Source: Nostocales cyanobacterium HT-58-2
GTDB taxonomy: Bacteria > Cyanobacteriota > Cyanobacteriia > Cyanobacteriales > Nostocaceae
Direction of reading: 5' to 3'
Length of the DNA: 64,000 bases
Assembly: GCA_002163975.1 (NCBI GenBank)
Contig: CP019636.1
Location: 6,327,501 to 6,391,500 of the forward strand
Part shown: positions 1 through 9,762 of the stretch, one piece after another
Numbering within the stretch: the stretch's first letter is position 1
How the letters are laid out: each line of letters opens with the position of its first letter
Translations under genes and position numbers: made by a program
Notes under the pieces: generated by a model
What the model was told of the DNA's origin: nothing
Database searches by the model: none
The model's input: only the letters and a program-made list of their open reading frames with translations

Positions 1-122
1 TGGTGTAAAGGTATGAAGCCGGTTGGTTTAGTAAATACTTATGAACGATATATTTTAATAAAATAAAAATTAAGATATCACCTCGTAAAAAACTATAGAT
101 AGTTTGTCTGACATCTATTTAG

Positions 123-806
123 CTATTCCACCAAACCATGTTTAATGGCAAAACGCACCAATTCTGCTCGATTACTGGTTGCAGTTTTTCTCAATAAACT
201 GCTAACGTACTTTTCTACAGTTCGTGGGCTCAGATGCAACTGCTGACCCATCTCGGCATTAGAAAGACCATGAGTCAAAAGTTCTAGAACTTCCTGCTCT
301 CTTGAGGTTAAATCAGAAAGCATCTGGGATCTCTCAATATTCATTAAGTCGGAGTGATGGTTCTCCAGTGATTTTGTTGGCGTGGAAGTCTCTAAATTGT
401 CTGGATGAAAAAAACGGTACTCTGATTGAATAATTTGCGATCGCTCCAGAAGGTTGCGAATTGCTGCTGCTAACTCTTCTAGTTCAAAAGGCTTAGGCAA
501 GTACAAATCACATCCTGACTGGTAGCCTAGGATTCTTTCCTGGGTTTTGGTTCGTGCTGTCAGCAAAATGACAGGTAACAGACGGAACTCAGATTGCTGG
601 CGCACCCGCCGCACTAATTCATATCCATTCATTCGTGGCATGACGATATCAGTGACGATCAGATCAGGATGGTACTCGTCTACCATCGCCAAAGCCTCTT
701 GACCGTCGTTAGCTGTAATCACTGAGTAGCCAGAAAGTTCAAGATAATCGCTGATAGACAGACGAGTGCCCAAGTCGTCATCCACTACAAGGATCGTCAA
801 GGGCAT
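123..806 (-). CDS. LuxR/NarL-type response regulator
   Basis: Two-component response regulator of about 227 residues. The N-terminal receiver starts ILVVDDD, giving the acidic pair; the phospho-acceptor Asp is in VTDIVMPRMNG and the conserved Lys in LPKPFE. A linker leads to a C-terminal LuxR HTH (LTSREQEVLELL, then SPRTVEKYV). I start it at the ATG at 806, just before the receiver, because a GGGG-containing ribosome site precedes it; the frame stays open 17 codons further upstream. It resembles the LuxR-type regulator family called Ycf29 in plastids and cyanobacteria, which I infer from recall only. No kinase gene is adjacent. All phosphorylation residues are present, unlike the regulator at 40.7 kb. 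Confidence 0.9.
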   Translation of the reverse strand: MPLTILVVDDDLGTRLSISDYLELSGYSVITANDGQEALAMVDEYHPDLIVTDIVMPRMNGYELVRRVRQQSEFRLLPVILLTARTKTQERILGYQSGCDLYLPKPFELEELAAAIRNLLERSQIIQSEYRFFHPDNLETSTPTKSLENHHSDLMNIERSQMLSDLTSREQEVLELLTHGLSNAEMGQQLHLSPRTVEKYVSSLLRKTATSNRAELVRFAIKHGLVE

Positions 807-2356
807 GGACCATACACCCCTAGCATTTTTTACTAAGAAGTTTACTTTTGTAAGCACTGTAAGTAAACACAGGTAAGAATAGTACTCTTATGTCTCATAC
901 TATGACAGGATTACTCACTCATAACTGCCTAATAGTTAATTTACAAAGTCAATCTTAAATACCCAATTGTCCGTTAACAATATTAAACTCGGCATCAACC
1001 AATTTTACGGTATGACCAACTGTATGATTAATTACAATTAACAGTTAGAGTCGCCTTGAATAAGATGTTCAGAGTAGAAAATCTAGATGTAGAGTTTGGG
1101 CAAATCAAAGACTTGACGCAAGAAAAACGACAAGAATTGATTTCTTACCGCTTTAAATTTTGTACTTAAGAGGTAGTTATGTCTTATAAGAGTTTTTTCC
1201 TGGTTTAGTAAATCCACTATGGTTAATATCTCTCTACAACTTCCTTGTTTACTACCGTCTATAGTCATATTTTGTCTTTTTCCTTAACAGTGTTTAACTC
1301 TATTGACCTGAAGAAATTTTGCATATCTTGGTATATCTCGGGGCAAACTCTGGGTGATAAAAGCGCTGCTCCTCTTATATCAGTACATTTGTATGCTTCA
1401 AGTTCACCTTGGTTGTATCGCACCAAAACAGTCTCTATGAAAAGCTATCAAGGGCAAACTCTGCTTGATTGTATGAGAATGCTTGATTTTATTAGAATAT
1501 CTTTAGGCAGATAAAAACTCAACATACTGAGTGTGGTAGCTGTTGCATAATTATAGTAAAGCTGACCTCTACAACTTCTATCTTGATTTCATGTTTGCTA
1601 GATTCAACATCTAGCTACCTTGAATTTTCATTTATTAGGCAGCCCCTGCAAATAAATTTCCTTCACTATCTCTAGAAATTAGAGTGTCAGTGTACAGATC
1701 TTGGTTTTTGCTACGGTTAGTTTGTTAATATTTAGGATAATATTACACAAACCTATCTTATTTTACTGAAAAGCTTGGTATTAATCAATACTAAAATATG
1801 GGTAGAGAATAATGTCATTCTTCCATCAGTTGTACTGAAATACTTGGACTCTTTTATGGTAGTGTGTGAGGCTATTGAGTTTGAAGTCATTATAAGGTTG
1901 TTTGAAGCATGGTTTTTCTAATTTATTAAGTCAAGCTAGCAATAAGAAAAAATACTCATTTATGCTTGATAATAAATTTGTACTTCCTGATGACTTCCCA
2001 TATTTAACGATACGTATGTTATGAGATGAGCAAAATGAGAAAAGAGTGATATCTTTATGTCAGAGTCAGAAAACTTTCATAGCTAAATCTTTTATCCCTA
2101 AGGTTTTGAGAGTATTTATCAATTCGCGAACTAACAAAGCGGTTCAGAAGCTGTGATTCTTCTAAAACCCGGCATTCTGCATTGTACCTGCAGCGAAATT
2201 GATAAGCAAAAGGATGACAAGATTAAGCTGAAGGCATCAGGTAGTAATGATGAAACCCCCTAGATCACTCACTGAAAGGTAAAAAGTCAGCATTTTGCCC
2301 ACCACATCTATAATTGAATTTGACTTATCATTTAAAGCACACTTGGACAATAGATT
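807..2356. other. 1.5 kb AT-rich gene-free stretch
   Basis: No convincing gene here. Only short, unrecognisable frames exist (1083-1268 minus, 1245-1514 plus), with no clear ribosome sites and no recognisable motif. A 12-base word, GGGCAAACTCTG, occurs twice (1341-1352 and 1452-1463). The right end holds the upstream region of the YbaB gene. The stretch could be decayed mobile DNA or hold an untranslated RNA; the sequence alone does not decide. Confidence 0.5.
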
Positions 2357-2704
2357 ATGACAGGAAAAGGACAGGGATTTGGCTTTGGCTTAGGAAAAAT
2401 GAGAGAATTGGCTGATGCTTTTAAAAAAGCGCAGCAAGTTCAAGAAGGCGCAAAGCGACTCCAAGAAGAATTGGAGCAAATGGAGATCCAAGGAGAGGCT
2501 GGTGGTGGTTTAGTGAAAGTTATTGTTAGCGGAAACCAAGAACCTCGGCGCGTTGAAATCTCCCCCGACGCTATACAGGAAGGAGCAGATGTCCTTTCTG
2601 ATCTTGTAACAGCAGCAATGAAAGATGCTTACAATAAGTCCACGACAACAATGCGCGAACGCATGGAAGAATTGACCAGTGGGCTGGAGCTTCCTGGATT
2701 TTAA
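2357..2704 (+). CDS. YbaB/EbfC family nucleoid-associated protein
   Basis: A small DNA-binding protein of 115 residues, the usual size of the YbaB/EbfC family. It has a Gly-rich N-terminus, a charged helix (about residues 15-45, KMRELADAFKKAQQVQEGAK), then the family core GEAGGGLVKVIVSGN and the VEISPDA segment. Members form dimers that bind DNA and act as nucleoid-associated proteins. The ATG at 2357 fits the family N-terminus. It is monocistronic, and a hairpin about 90 bases downstream may end the transcript. Confidence 0.93.
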   Translation: MTGKGQGFGFGLGKMRELADAFKKAQQVQEGAKRLQEELEQMEIQGEAGGGLVKVIVSGNQEPRRVEISPDAIQEGADVLSDLVTAAMKDAYNKSTTTMRERMEELTSGLELPGF

Positions 2705-3142
2705 CCAAGAGAAGAACACTTGCGTGCAGAAGTTTCTTGCACCTTTGGAAGTGTTTGTTCAAAAGTCAAGAGGAGCCACGCGCTTACGCTCAAATTCAAA
2801 AATCAAAATTATTTTTGAATTTTGATTTTCTGTTCGCATAGCGTCTCCCTAGGAAAAGAGGTGGCTAGCGTCAGCTATGTCCTCCTTGTAAACGCAAGAG
2901 CGGTGAGACAGTGCTATGCAGAGAGAAGTTCCGTGGGGTGAGACAGCGCGAATGACGGCTTTCCCGCTCTCACGGCGACTGAGTTAGCGTAGCAGTAGCT
3001 AAAACGAGCATCCCCGAACGCAAGTGCGTCTGGTGACAACAAAAGAACTTCCTTGAGTGTGCAAATTGCTGTTCAAAAGTCAGAATTTCCTAGACTATGA
3101 ACTGTAGACGGTTGATAATAAATTCCGCGAAGCAGAATATTT
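2705..3142. repeat. Intergenic repeat-rich region with hairpin
   Basis: No gene is seen. A perfect 10-base inverted repeat lies at 2794-2803 (ATTCAAAAAT) and 2811-2820 with a 7-base loop, followed by a T-rich run; it could terminate the YbaB transcript. The rest, about 2830-3030, is GC-richer than its surroundings and full of short words such as GCGTAGC, AACGCAAG and GTGAGACAG, typical of dispersed palindromic repeats in cyanobacterial intergenic DNA. Confidence 0.5.
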
Positions 3143-3613
3143 ATGTCTTACAAGCTGCTGTTTGTATGCCTGGGGAATATCTGCCGCTCACCAGCGGCAG
3201 AAAATATAATGAGGTATAAAATTGAGCAGGTTGGATTGAGTGAACCCATTGTCTGTGACTCTGCTGGGACATCCAGCTATCACATTGGTAGCCCACCTGA
3301 CTCACGCATGAGTGCTGCAGCGCTTCAAAAGTTGCAAATTAAGTTACGTGGGAAAGCACGCCAATTTCAAAAGTCTGACTTTGAAAACTTTGATTTGATT
3401 TTGGCAATGGACCGAGACAACTATGAGGATATCCTCCATCTAGATCCAACTGGAAAATATCACCAGAAAGTACACTTAATTTGTGACTTCTGCTCCAGGC
3501 ACAATCTTAAAGAAGTTCCAGACCCCTACTATGGTGGTGCAGAGGGATTTAATCTGGTGATTGATCTACTCGTTGATGCTTGTGAAGGTTTGCTGAAATA
3601 CCTTTCTCGCTAA
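3143..3613 (+). CDS. Low molecular weight protein-tyrosine-phosphatase
   Basis: A 156-residue cytosolic phosphatase of the low-molecular-weight PTP / arsenate-reductase-like fold. The P-loop CLGNICRS is at residues 9-16, with nucleophile Cys9 and Arg15 in the C-x5-R signature. The general-acid loop is VPDPYYGG near residue 125. Length is typical. Such enzymes remove phosphate from phosphotyrosine, often on exopolysaccharide-regulating kinases, but no such kinase is adjacent, so the substrate is unknown. Start ATG at 3143. Confidence 0.93.
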   Translation: MSYKLLFVCLGNICRSPAAENIMRYKIEQVGLSEPIVCDSAGTSSYHIGSPPDSRMSAAALQKLQIKLRGKARQFQKSDFENFDLILAMDRDNYEDILHLDPTGKYHQKVHLICDFCSRHNLKEVPDPYYGGAEGFNLVIDLLVDACEGLLKYLSR

Positions 3614-3689
3614 AATTATGGTTTGTGAGACAAAATTTTAGTTTAAAAACAGCTTTATTCTCTGTTTAAAACAAGGTTTGCATAAATAA

Positions 3690-3707
3690 AGCCCGCCTAT
3701 GCGGGCT
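3690..3707 (-). terminator. Intrinsic terminator downstream of murB
   Basis: Perfect 7-bp stem (AGCCCGC / GCGGGCT) with a 4-base loop. Read on the minus strand it is followed by TTATTTATG. It lies about 135 bases beyond the murB stop, so it most likely ends the murC-murB transcript. The plus-strand side lacks a T tract. Confidence 0.6.
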
Positions 3708-3840
3708 AGAAATTAAAAAGTATGAAAAACTGAATTTGATATGAGAGATATTTAGAGATTAGTCAGAAATGAGTTAATAAACTTCCTCTTACTTTCCAAG
3801 GAAAGGAGAAGGAATTTAAGTGCATCTTACAAAGCCTCAT

Positions 3841-4842
3841 TCAACAAGCAGTTTGAAACTCTCCTATCATTTTTACTTCTGGTTCTAACACAATAGACCA
3901 ACGTTCTTGTACTTGATGCTGGACGTGACGGATAAGATGAAAAATATCCCAAGCACTAGCCCCGCCACAGTTTACAATAAAATTAGCGTGTCGTTGTGCG
4001 ACTTGTGCTTTGCCAATTTGGTAGCCTTTAAGACCTGTTTGTTCAATTAACCAGCCTGCGGCGTAAGGTTTGGGATTACGGAACACGCTGCCACAACTGG
4101 GTAAGTGATAAGGTTGAGTGTTTAGTCGATGCTGTTTGTGTTGTTTAGTAGCTGCTAAAACTTGGGCTGGATCTGCCCCTGGTTGAAGTTGGAAAGTGGC
4201 TTGGGTAACTATGCGATCGCTTCCTTGCAGGAGAGAGGTCCGGTACGTGTAGTTCAATTGTTCCCGGCTAAGGGTTTCTAGAGTGCCATCAGGTAAAAGG
4301 ACTTGGGCACTGACTAGGATATCTGCAATACAACTGCTGTGTGCCCCTGCATTCATAACGACAGCACCCCCAATAGTTCCAGGGATACCAACAGCCCACT
4401 CCAATCCTTCCCATCCTCGCTCTGCTGCTTCCCATGCCAAGGCTGGAATTGGATCTCCCGCAGCTACGGTCAATTGACCTGTTTCTGGGTCAAAATGAGT
4501 ATGGCGCAGATGACGAGTCACAATCACTAAACCTGGTATACCACAATCACTGACCAGCAAGTTAGAACCTGCTCCGAGTATTGTTACTTGTAATTCATGT
4601 GTTTTAGCATACTGAATACTTGCTTGTAGACCTTCAATGTTTCGGGGAGCAACACACCACTGAGCCGGACCACCGACTCTGTAGGAAGTATATGCTGCCA
4701 ACGAAACTTGGGATTTAATAACGCAATCAGTACCTAGTAAACAAATTTCCTTATTTTCAATGGAATTATTAGGTGTTAGTTGTCTGTTATTTGTCATGCC
4801 AGAAACTGTGCAGACATTAGCAACTGCCTGGGAGATAGTCAT
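3841..4842 (-). CDS. murB: UDP-N-acetylmuramate dehydrogenase (UDP-N-acetylenolpyruvoylglucosamine reductase)
   Basis: Second committed step of peptidoglycan precursor synthesis: NADPH-dependent reduction of the enolpyruvyl ether to UDP-MurNAc using FAD. At 333 residues it is slightly long because of about 40 extra N-terminal residues before the conserved start (SLAAYTSYRVGGPAQW). FAD-binding motifs include GAGSNLLVSD and GIPGTIGGAVVMNAGA; the catalytic-Ser region is LPSCGSVFRNP and the C-terminal Glu is in LEPEVK. It follows murC on the same strand after about 190 bases, so the pair is probably co-transcribed. The start is uncertain: an internal ATG (MTNNRQ, residue 16) is possible. Confidence 0.95.
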   Translation of the reverse strand: MTISQAVANVCTVSGMTNNRQLTPNNSIENKEICLLGTDCVIKSQVSLAAYTSYRVGGPAQWCVAPRNIEGLQASIQYAKTHELQVTILGAGSNLLVSDCGIPGLVIVTRHLRHTHFDPETGQLTVAAGDPIPALAWEAAERGWEGLEWAVGIPGTIGGAVVMNAGAHSSCIADILVSAQVLLPDGTLETLSREQLNYTYRTSLLQGSDRIVTQATFQLQPGADPAQVLAATKQHKQHRLNTQPYHLPSCGSVFRNPKPYAAGWLIEQTGLKGYQIGKAQVAQRHANFIVNCGGASAWDIFHLIRHVQHQVQERWSIVLEPEVKMIGEFQTAC

Positions 4843-5032
4843 ATTTTCTAGAATGAGCTAATTTTTGATGTTTATATGCCGTCAAAATACGACAACAGAG
4901 ACAAGCAATGTAACTATTGCTAGACGGAAATCGCAAGAAGCGACGTAACTGATGCTAGACAGACACCATGGGCTTGAGGGAAATAAACTTGCACTAAGCC
5001 GTACTCCCTCTGGTTCTTGTAAGTAACCTTCC

Positions 5033-6517
5033 CTAGGAAGTTGCCTGTGCTGGCGAGCATTCTGTCGCCATGACGTCGGGAATGACTTGATTCAAATTCC
5101 CAGCTCCGAGAAACAGCGCTAAGTCTCCACGGTGTAGCGTTTGCTGCAAGTACTGGCAAACTGAGGCTAAAGTTGGTTGGTACATCACCTGCGGGTGCTG
5201 CTTGGCAACCTCATGAGCCAGTTTTTCACCACTGACTTGCCCTAAGTTTGGCTCTCCTGCACTGTAAATGTCAGTGAGGACAACTAAATCAGCATGACTA
5301 AACGATTGAGCAAATTCCTCAAGAAAGGTAAGAGTGCGGCTATAGCGATGGGGTTGGAAGATGGCAACAACTCTCTGCTCTGGTCTTGCCTGCAGGCGTG
5401 CAGCAGCAAGAGTCGCGCGAATCTCACTAGGGTGATGAGCGTAGTCATCAATAAAAGTAATGCCGTTAGCTTCACCCCGGAATTCAAAACGGCGTCTTGC
5501 ACCTTCAAAGGTCGCAAGACCTTTAGCAATTTCTCCAAATTCTAATCCTAATATCCGACCAACCGCCACTGCTGCTAGAGCATTACTGAGATTATGTTTA
5601 CTGAGTAAGCGTAAGTTTAACACACCTAGAGCCTTGCCCCTTTCCCAGACAAGAGCTGTGGTGCCATCAGCTTTATAGTCTATGTTAGTAACGGTATAGT
5701 CAGCACCAGTATCGGGATATAAGCTGTAGCTAATCGTTGGTTTTAAATGTTCGCGTAGGCTAGCGCAATCAAGACTACCTACCAACGTTTTACAGCCTTT
5801 TGCAAATGTCTGGAAGATATCGACGACTTCCTCTAACGTACCGTAGTGGTCGGGATGATCTAATTCTATGTTTGTGATAATGCCTATCTCTGGTTTATGT
5901 TTCACCAAGGAACCATCTGATTCATCTGCCTCTGCAACCAAATATCGGCTTTCCCCCAATCGGGCATTGCCTTCCCAAGCCTTAACTTCTCCACCTACTA
6001 AAATAGTTGGATCAAGACCAGCTTCAAGTAGCATATAGCCAATCATGCTACTCGTTGTAGTTTTACCGTGGGTTCCTGCTACTGCAATGCTGTAATATTC
6101 AGCGATTAACGCTGCGAGGACATCAGAACGATGGAAAATTGGGCAACCCAATTCTAGTGCAGCTTTATACTCTAAATTAGTTGTGTTAATTGCTGTCGAA
6201 CAAATTACTTGAGGTAATTTTGCATTATTAAAAGGTAATAATTCTTCTTGAGTGTTTACTACTACTCCATTATGCTGAGAATGAGGACGAAAGAACTCGA
6301 GATTGCTTGCCTCTTGTTTGCCAAAAATATGAGTTCCGATAGATTCTAAGCGTCTAGTAATATGATTAGGACGAAGATCCGAACCTGATACTGGTAACTT
6401 CTGCTTTGCTAGCACATATGCCAGAGCCGACATACCTATGCCACCAATACCAATGAAATGAAACGGTTTACCGCTAAAGTCTACTGTATTTTCCACTGAT
6501 TTCTCCTCTATCACCAC
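5033..6517 (-). CDS. murC: UDP-N-acetylmuramate--L-alanine ligase
   Basis: ATP-dependent Mur ligase adding L-alanine to UDP-MurNAc in the cytoplasm. 494 residues, normal for the family. The N-terminal Rossmann motif is FHFIGIGGIGMSALA, the ATP P-loop is AGTHGKTTTSSM, and the conserved ligase segments EADESDGSL, NIELDHPDHY and DDYAHHPSEI are all present. The start is a GTG (a second GTG follows immediately), with GGATG upstream as a weak ribosome site. It is the first gene of the murC-murB pair. The next gene to the right, nadD, diverges from it. Confidence 0.97.
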   Translation of the reverse strand: MVIEEKSVENTVDFSGKPFHFIGIGGIGMSALAYVLAKQKLPVSGSDLRPNHITRRLESIGTHIFGKQEASNLEFFRPHSQHNGVVVNTQEELLPFNNAKLPQVICSTAINTTNLEYKAALELGCPIFHRSDVLAALIAEYYSIAVAGTHGKTTTSSMIGYMLLEAGLDPTILVGGEVKAWEGNARLGESRYLVAEADESDGSLVKHKPEIGIITNIELDHPDHYGTLEEVVDIFQTFAKGCKTLVGSLDCASLREHLKPTISYSLYPDTGADYTVTNIDYKADGTTALVWERGKALGVLNLRLLSKHNLSNALAAVAVGRILGLEFGEIAKGLATFEGARRRFEFRGEANGITFIDDYAHHPSEIRATLAAARLQARPEQRVVAIFQPHRYSRTLTFLEEFAQSFSHADLVVLTDIYSAGEPNLGQVSGEKLAHEVAKQHPQVMYQPTLASVCQYLQQTLHRGDLALFLGAGNLNQVIPDVMATECSPAQATS

Positions 6518-6836
6518 ACCACAGAATCATCCTAAATGACACGCGTATCATAACAGGAATTCGATTTTTACCGATACTGCCTTTGTTTAACTTTCACAAC
6601 TGATAACTTAATTTTTTACTATTGTTTTTCTGATTCAAATTGATTTTACCCTTGCAAGTGAATTTTTCTCTTTACTGAACAAGATATTATGATTATTCTA
6701 AAAATTTCTGCCAAATCGGGAAATAATTAATTGTAATTGTAAATACATAATTCTGGGGTACCGAGTTAGAATTTGCTAGAATACGATACTGGAGAATAAA
6801 AAACTTTGAAATTAAATAAAGTTTGGGCATAAGTGG
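6518..6836. other. Divergent promoter region murC / nadD
   Basis: This AT-rich intergenic stretch of about 320 bases must carry the outward promoters of murC (minus) and nadD (plus). I see no open frame, strong hairpin or recognisable operator. TTAAATAAAG shortly before nadD could be part of a -10 element. Confidence 0.4.
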
Positions 6837-7457
6837 ATGCGGCAATTGGCAATTTTTGGTGGCACTTTTGATCCAGTCCATTTGGGACACCTGCTTGTAG
6901 CCCAGACAGCTTTGAATCAAGTACCTCTAGAACAAGTCATTTGGGTGCCTTCACAAAATCCTCCTTATAAACAGGCGGCTTTATTTGAACATCGCTTTGA
7001 AATGGTGCAACGAGCGATCGCAGATAATCCGAAGTTTACGGTATCAACAGTGGAGAAAAACCGTTTTGGAGTTTCTTATGCTATCAACACCCTGATTGAT
7101 TTGTCTGTTGATTACCCTAATACTCATTGGTACTGGATTCTTGGTTTGGATACATTTCAAACCCTACCTCGTTGGTACCGTAGACAGGAATTAGCACAAC
7201 TGTGTGACTGGTTGGTTGCCCCCCGACTTCTAGGTGGTGAGAATATAGCTCAAAGTGAGTTGATCTGCAAGCAAGTAGAGCAAAAACTGACAAAGCAGAC
7301 GCTCAGCATACACTGGCAATTATTGCATATCCCTTTAGTGGGAGTTTCGTCAAGTCTGATTCGCCATCTCTGCCGCGATCGCCAATCAATTCGTTATTTA
7401 GTCCCAGATTCCGTCAAGTTCTACATTGATAACCACAACCTGTATACTAACGGGTAG
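6837..7457 (+). CDS. nadD: Nicotinate (nicotinamide) mononucleotide adenylyltransferase
   Basis: Transfers AMP to NaMN (or NMN) in NAD synthesis. 206 residues, typical. The nucleotidyltransferase phosphate-binding motif GGTFDPVHLGH is at residues 8-18, and the second signature, VSSSLIR, is near the C-terminus. The start ATG at 6837 sits directly before the first beta strand (RQLAIFGG). No strong Shine-Dalgarno is visible. It is followed after 118 bases by gap2 on the same strand. Confidence 0.95.
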   Translation: MRQLAIFGGTFDPVHLGHLLVAQTALNQVPLEQVIWVPSQNPPYKQAALFEHRFEMVQRAIADNPKFTVSTVEKNRFGVSYAINTLIDLSVDYPNTHWYWILGLDTFQTLPRWYRRQELAQLCDWLVAPRLLGGENIAQSELICKQVEQKLTKQTLSIHWQLLHIPLVGVSSSLIRHLCRDRQSIRYLVPDSVKFYIDNHNLYTNG

Positions 7458-7575
7458 GAAGAAAAGATTTTTTTAAGAATTAACGCTTTATAGTTATAAA
7501 TACTCCCCCCTTTGCGATATGATCTGGGTCATTAGTAGCTTTTGTTAAGTCTAAATATACAGAGGGCAAGACGCT

Positions 7576-8592
7576 GTGATTAGAGTTGCAATTAACGGTT
7601 TCGGGCGCATCGGGCGTAACTTTGCACGTTGCTGGGTAGGAAGAGAAAATAGCAACATCGACCTTGTTGCTATCAATGACACATCCGACCCTAGAACGAA
7701 TGCTCATCTGCTCAAGTATGACTCGATGCTAGGGAAATTAAAGAATGTTGATATTACTGCCGATGATAACTCTATCATCGTTAACGGTAAGACCATTAAG
7801 TGTGTATCTGATCGCAACCCAGAAAACTTGCCCTGGAAAGACTGGGAAATTGACCTCATTATAGAAGCAACAGGGGTTTTCACTTCTAGAGAAGGCGCAA
7901 CGAAGCACCTTAACGCTGGTGCCAAGAAGGTTTTGATTACTGCCCCAGGAAAGAACGAAGATGGAACCTTTGTGGTTGGTGTGAATCATCACGACTACGA
8001 CCACAACAAACACAACATTATCAGTAACGCCAGCTGTACCACCAATTGTCTGGCTCCCATTGCTAAGGTGTTGAACGAGAAATTCGGCATCATCAAAGGT
8101 ACTATGACCACGACCCACAGCTATACTGGCGACCAACGCTTGCTAGATGCTTCTCACAGAGATGTACGGCGGGCACGTGCTGCAGCAATCAACATTGTCC
8201 CCACCTCCACTGGTGCAGCAAAAGCGGTGGCATTGGTACTGCCAGACCTCAAAGGTAAGCTGAATGGTGTGGCGTTGCGCGTACCCACTCCAAACGTATC
8301 AATGGTGGACTTTGTCATCCAGGTTGAAAAATCTACCATTGCTGAAGAAGTCAACCAAACCCTTAAAGAAGCTTCCGAAGGTCAACTGAAAGGCATTTTA
8401 GATTACAGCGAACTCCCCCTCGTATCATCCGATTATCAAGGTACTGATGCCTCTTCAATTGTTGATGCCAACTTGACATTCGTCATGGGCGGTGACTTGG
8501 TCAAAGTCATGGCTTGGTATGACAATGAATGGGGCTACAGTCAGCGAGTTCTCGACTTGGCAGAGTTAGTCGCTGAAAAATGGACTAAGTAG
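7576..8592 (+). CDS. gap2: Glyceraldehyde-3-phosphate dehydrogenase, Calvin-cycle type (Gap2)
   Basis: 338-residue GAPDH with the N-terminal Rossmann motif INGFGRIGRNF, the catalytic SNASCTTNC motif (nucleophile Cys154), and the DNEWGYSQRV C-terminal signature. It is much closer to cyanobacterial Gap2 (the NADP/NAD-using photosynthetic and gluconeogenic enzyme) than to glycolytic Gap1: LLKYDSMLGK, TMTTTHSYTGDQR and RVPTPNVS match the Gap2 pattern as I recall it. The start is GTG at 7576. Downstream it converges with thiL. Confidence 0.96.
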   Translation: MIRVAINGFGRIGRNFARCWVGRENSNIDLVAINDTSDPRTNAHLLKYDSMLGKLKNVDITADDNSIIVNGKTIKCVSDRNPENLPWKDWEIDLIIEATGVFTSREGATKHLNAGAKKVLITAPGKNEDGTFVVGVNHHDYDHNKHNIISNASCTTNCLAPIAKVLNEKFGIIKGTMTTTHSYTGDQRLLDASHRDVRRARAAAINIVPTSTGAAKAVALVLPDLKGKLNGVALRVPTPNVSMVDFVIQVEKSTIAEEVNQTLKEASEGQLKGILDYSELPLVSSDYQGTDASSIVDANLTFVMGGDLVKVMAWYDNEWGYSQRVLDLAELVAEKWTK

Positions 8593-8727
8593 TCGTCATT
8601 TGTCCTTTATCGTTTGTGAGCCATCGCTGCAAAGAAGTTTCCATCAACTGAGTGGCGACTGGTTGACCCGTTCGCTGTAGTGTTTCTTTTGGAGACAGGT
8701 TATTTACACAAGACAAAGGACCAGAAA

Positions 8728-9747
8728 CTAATAATGAAAATGCTGAAATCCCTGCTCAAGATTTAAAACTTGGTCAGGGTATTCTTTTGTTTGGTCACGC
8801 AAAATAACTGTTGACCCATCTGTAATTATTCCCACAACAGCTGCACCATAACCAAGTTGTTGCACAAGGTCATATGCTGGTTCTTTTGGCATACACAGTA
8901 CTAACTCAAAATCTTCGCCACCGTATAGGGCATATTCCAACGCTTGTTCTTTTGTCAGCCAGTGACTGAATTGTCTTGGTAAAGAAATTTGAGTGCTTTC
9001 AATAACAGCACCAACACCGCTGTTACGGCATATTTGTAATACAGCATCTGCTAAGCCATCACTGCTATCCATACCAGCGACATAGATTTGGGATGGTAGA
9101 GACTTGGCTTGGTGCGTCTCTACGATTTCCCAGAGAATAGGCAATACATCGAGTCGAGGTTGGGGACGTTGGTGAGCTTTCACAAGAGCAGTGCGATCGC
9201 TGTCACTCAGATTTTGCCCTAATTCAGGATGCAGCAGCAATTTTAACCCAGCAGATGAAGCTCCGTGAACACCAGTCACAACAATGGCATCTCCCACCCT
9301 AGCTTGATTGCGGCGAATCACACGTAATGGGTTCACTTGACCGAAAGCGGAGATGGCGATGGTCGTTGTGGGCGAGCGCACGATATCACCGCCCACAATC
9401 GGGGTGTTATATTTCTGTAGGCATTGTGTCATCCCCTGGTATAGCTGCTCTACCCAACTGACAGCGACCTCACCAGACAGTCCCAATCCGACAGTAATTC
9501 CCAAAGGGGAAGCACCCATTGCTGCTAAATCTGATAAATTAGCAGCCGCAGCTCGCCAGCCAGCATCTTCACCAGAAGTCGTGATTTCACTGAAATGGAC
9601 ACCATCAACCAAAACATCAGTCGTGACAACCAAAGATTGTCCCGGTTCAGTAGCAACCACAGCCGCATCATCCCCAATAATTTCTGAAGGACAAAAGCGC
9701 TGCAATCTTTTTAAAAGACCTTGCTCTCCAATATCTCTAACTTGCAC
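8728..9747 (-). CDS. thiL: Thiamine-monophosphate kinase
   Basis: Phosphorylates thiamine monophosphate to the active cofactor TPP. 339 residues, typical. The N-terminal ATP/Mg motif is IGDDAAVV, followed by VDGVHF, the AM(G)-type ATP-binding segment NLSDLAAMGASP, GGDIVRS, the GMDSSDGLADA segment and GGEDFELV. It begins 15 bases after the stop of the aminotransferase gene and is very probably co-transcribed with it. No TPP riboswitch is seen in the short gap. Confidence 0.96.
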   Translation of the reverse strand: MQVRDIGEQGLLKRLQRFCPSEIIGDDAAVVATEPGQSLVVTTDVLVDGVHFSEITTSGEDAGWRAAAANLSDLAAMGASPLGITVGLGLSGEVAVSWVEQLYQGMTQCLQKYNTPIVGGDIVRSPTTTIAISAFGQVNPLRVIRRNQARVGDAIVVTGVHGASSAGLKLLLHPELGQNLSDSDRTALVKAHQRPQPRLDVLPILWEIVETHQAKSLPSQIYVAGMDSSDGLADAVLQICRNSGVGAVIESTQISLPRQFSHWLTKEQALEYALYGGEDFELVLCMPKEPAYDLVQQLGYGAAVVGIITDGSTVILRDQTKEYPDQVLNLEQGFQHFHY

Positions 9748-9762
9748 AAGTTAATTCACTGT

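Noticed and set aside
1083..1514. Two small overlapping frames in the first gap
   Set aside because: No ribosome site, motif or recognisable family; composition is like the surrounding non-coding DNA.
9000..9762. TPP riboswitch upstream of thiL
   Set aside because: Only 15 bases separate thiL from the aminotransferase gene, and no thi-box pattern is present.
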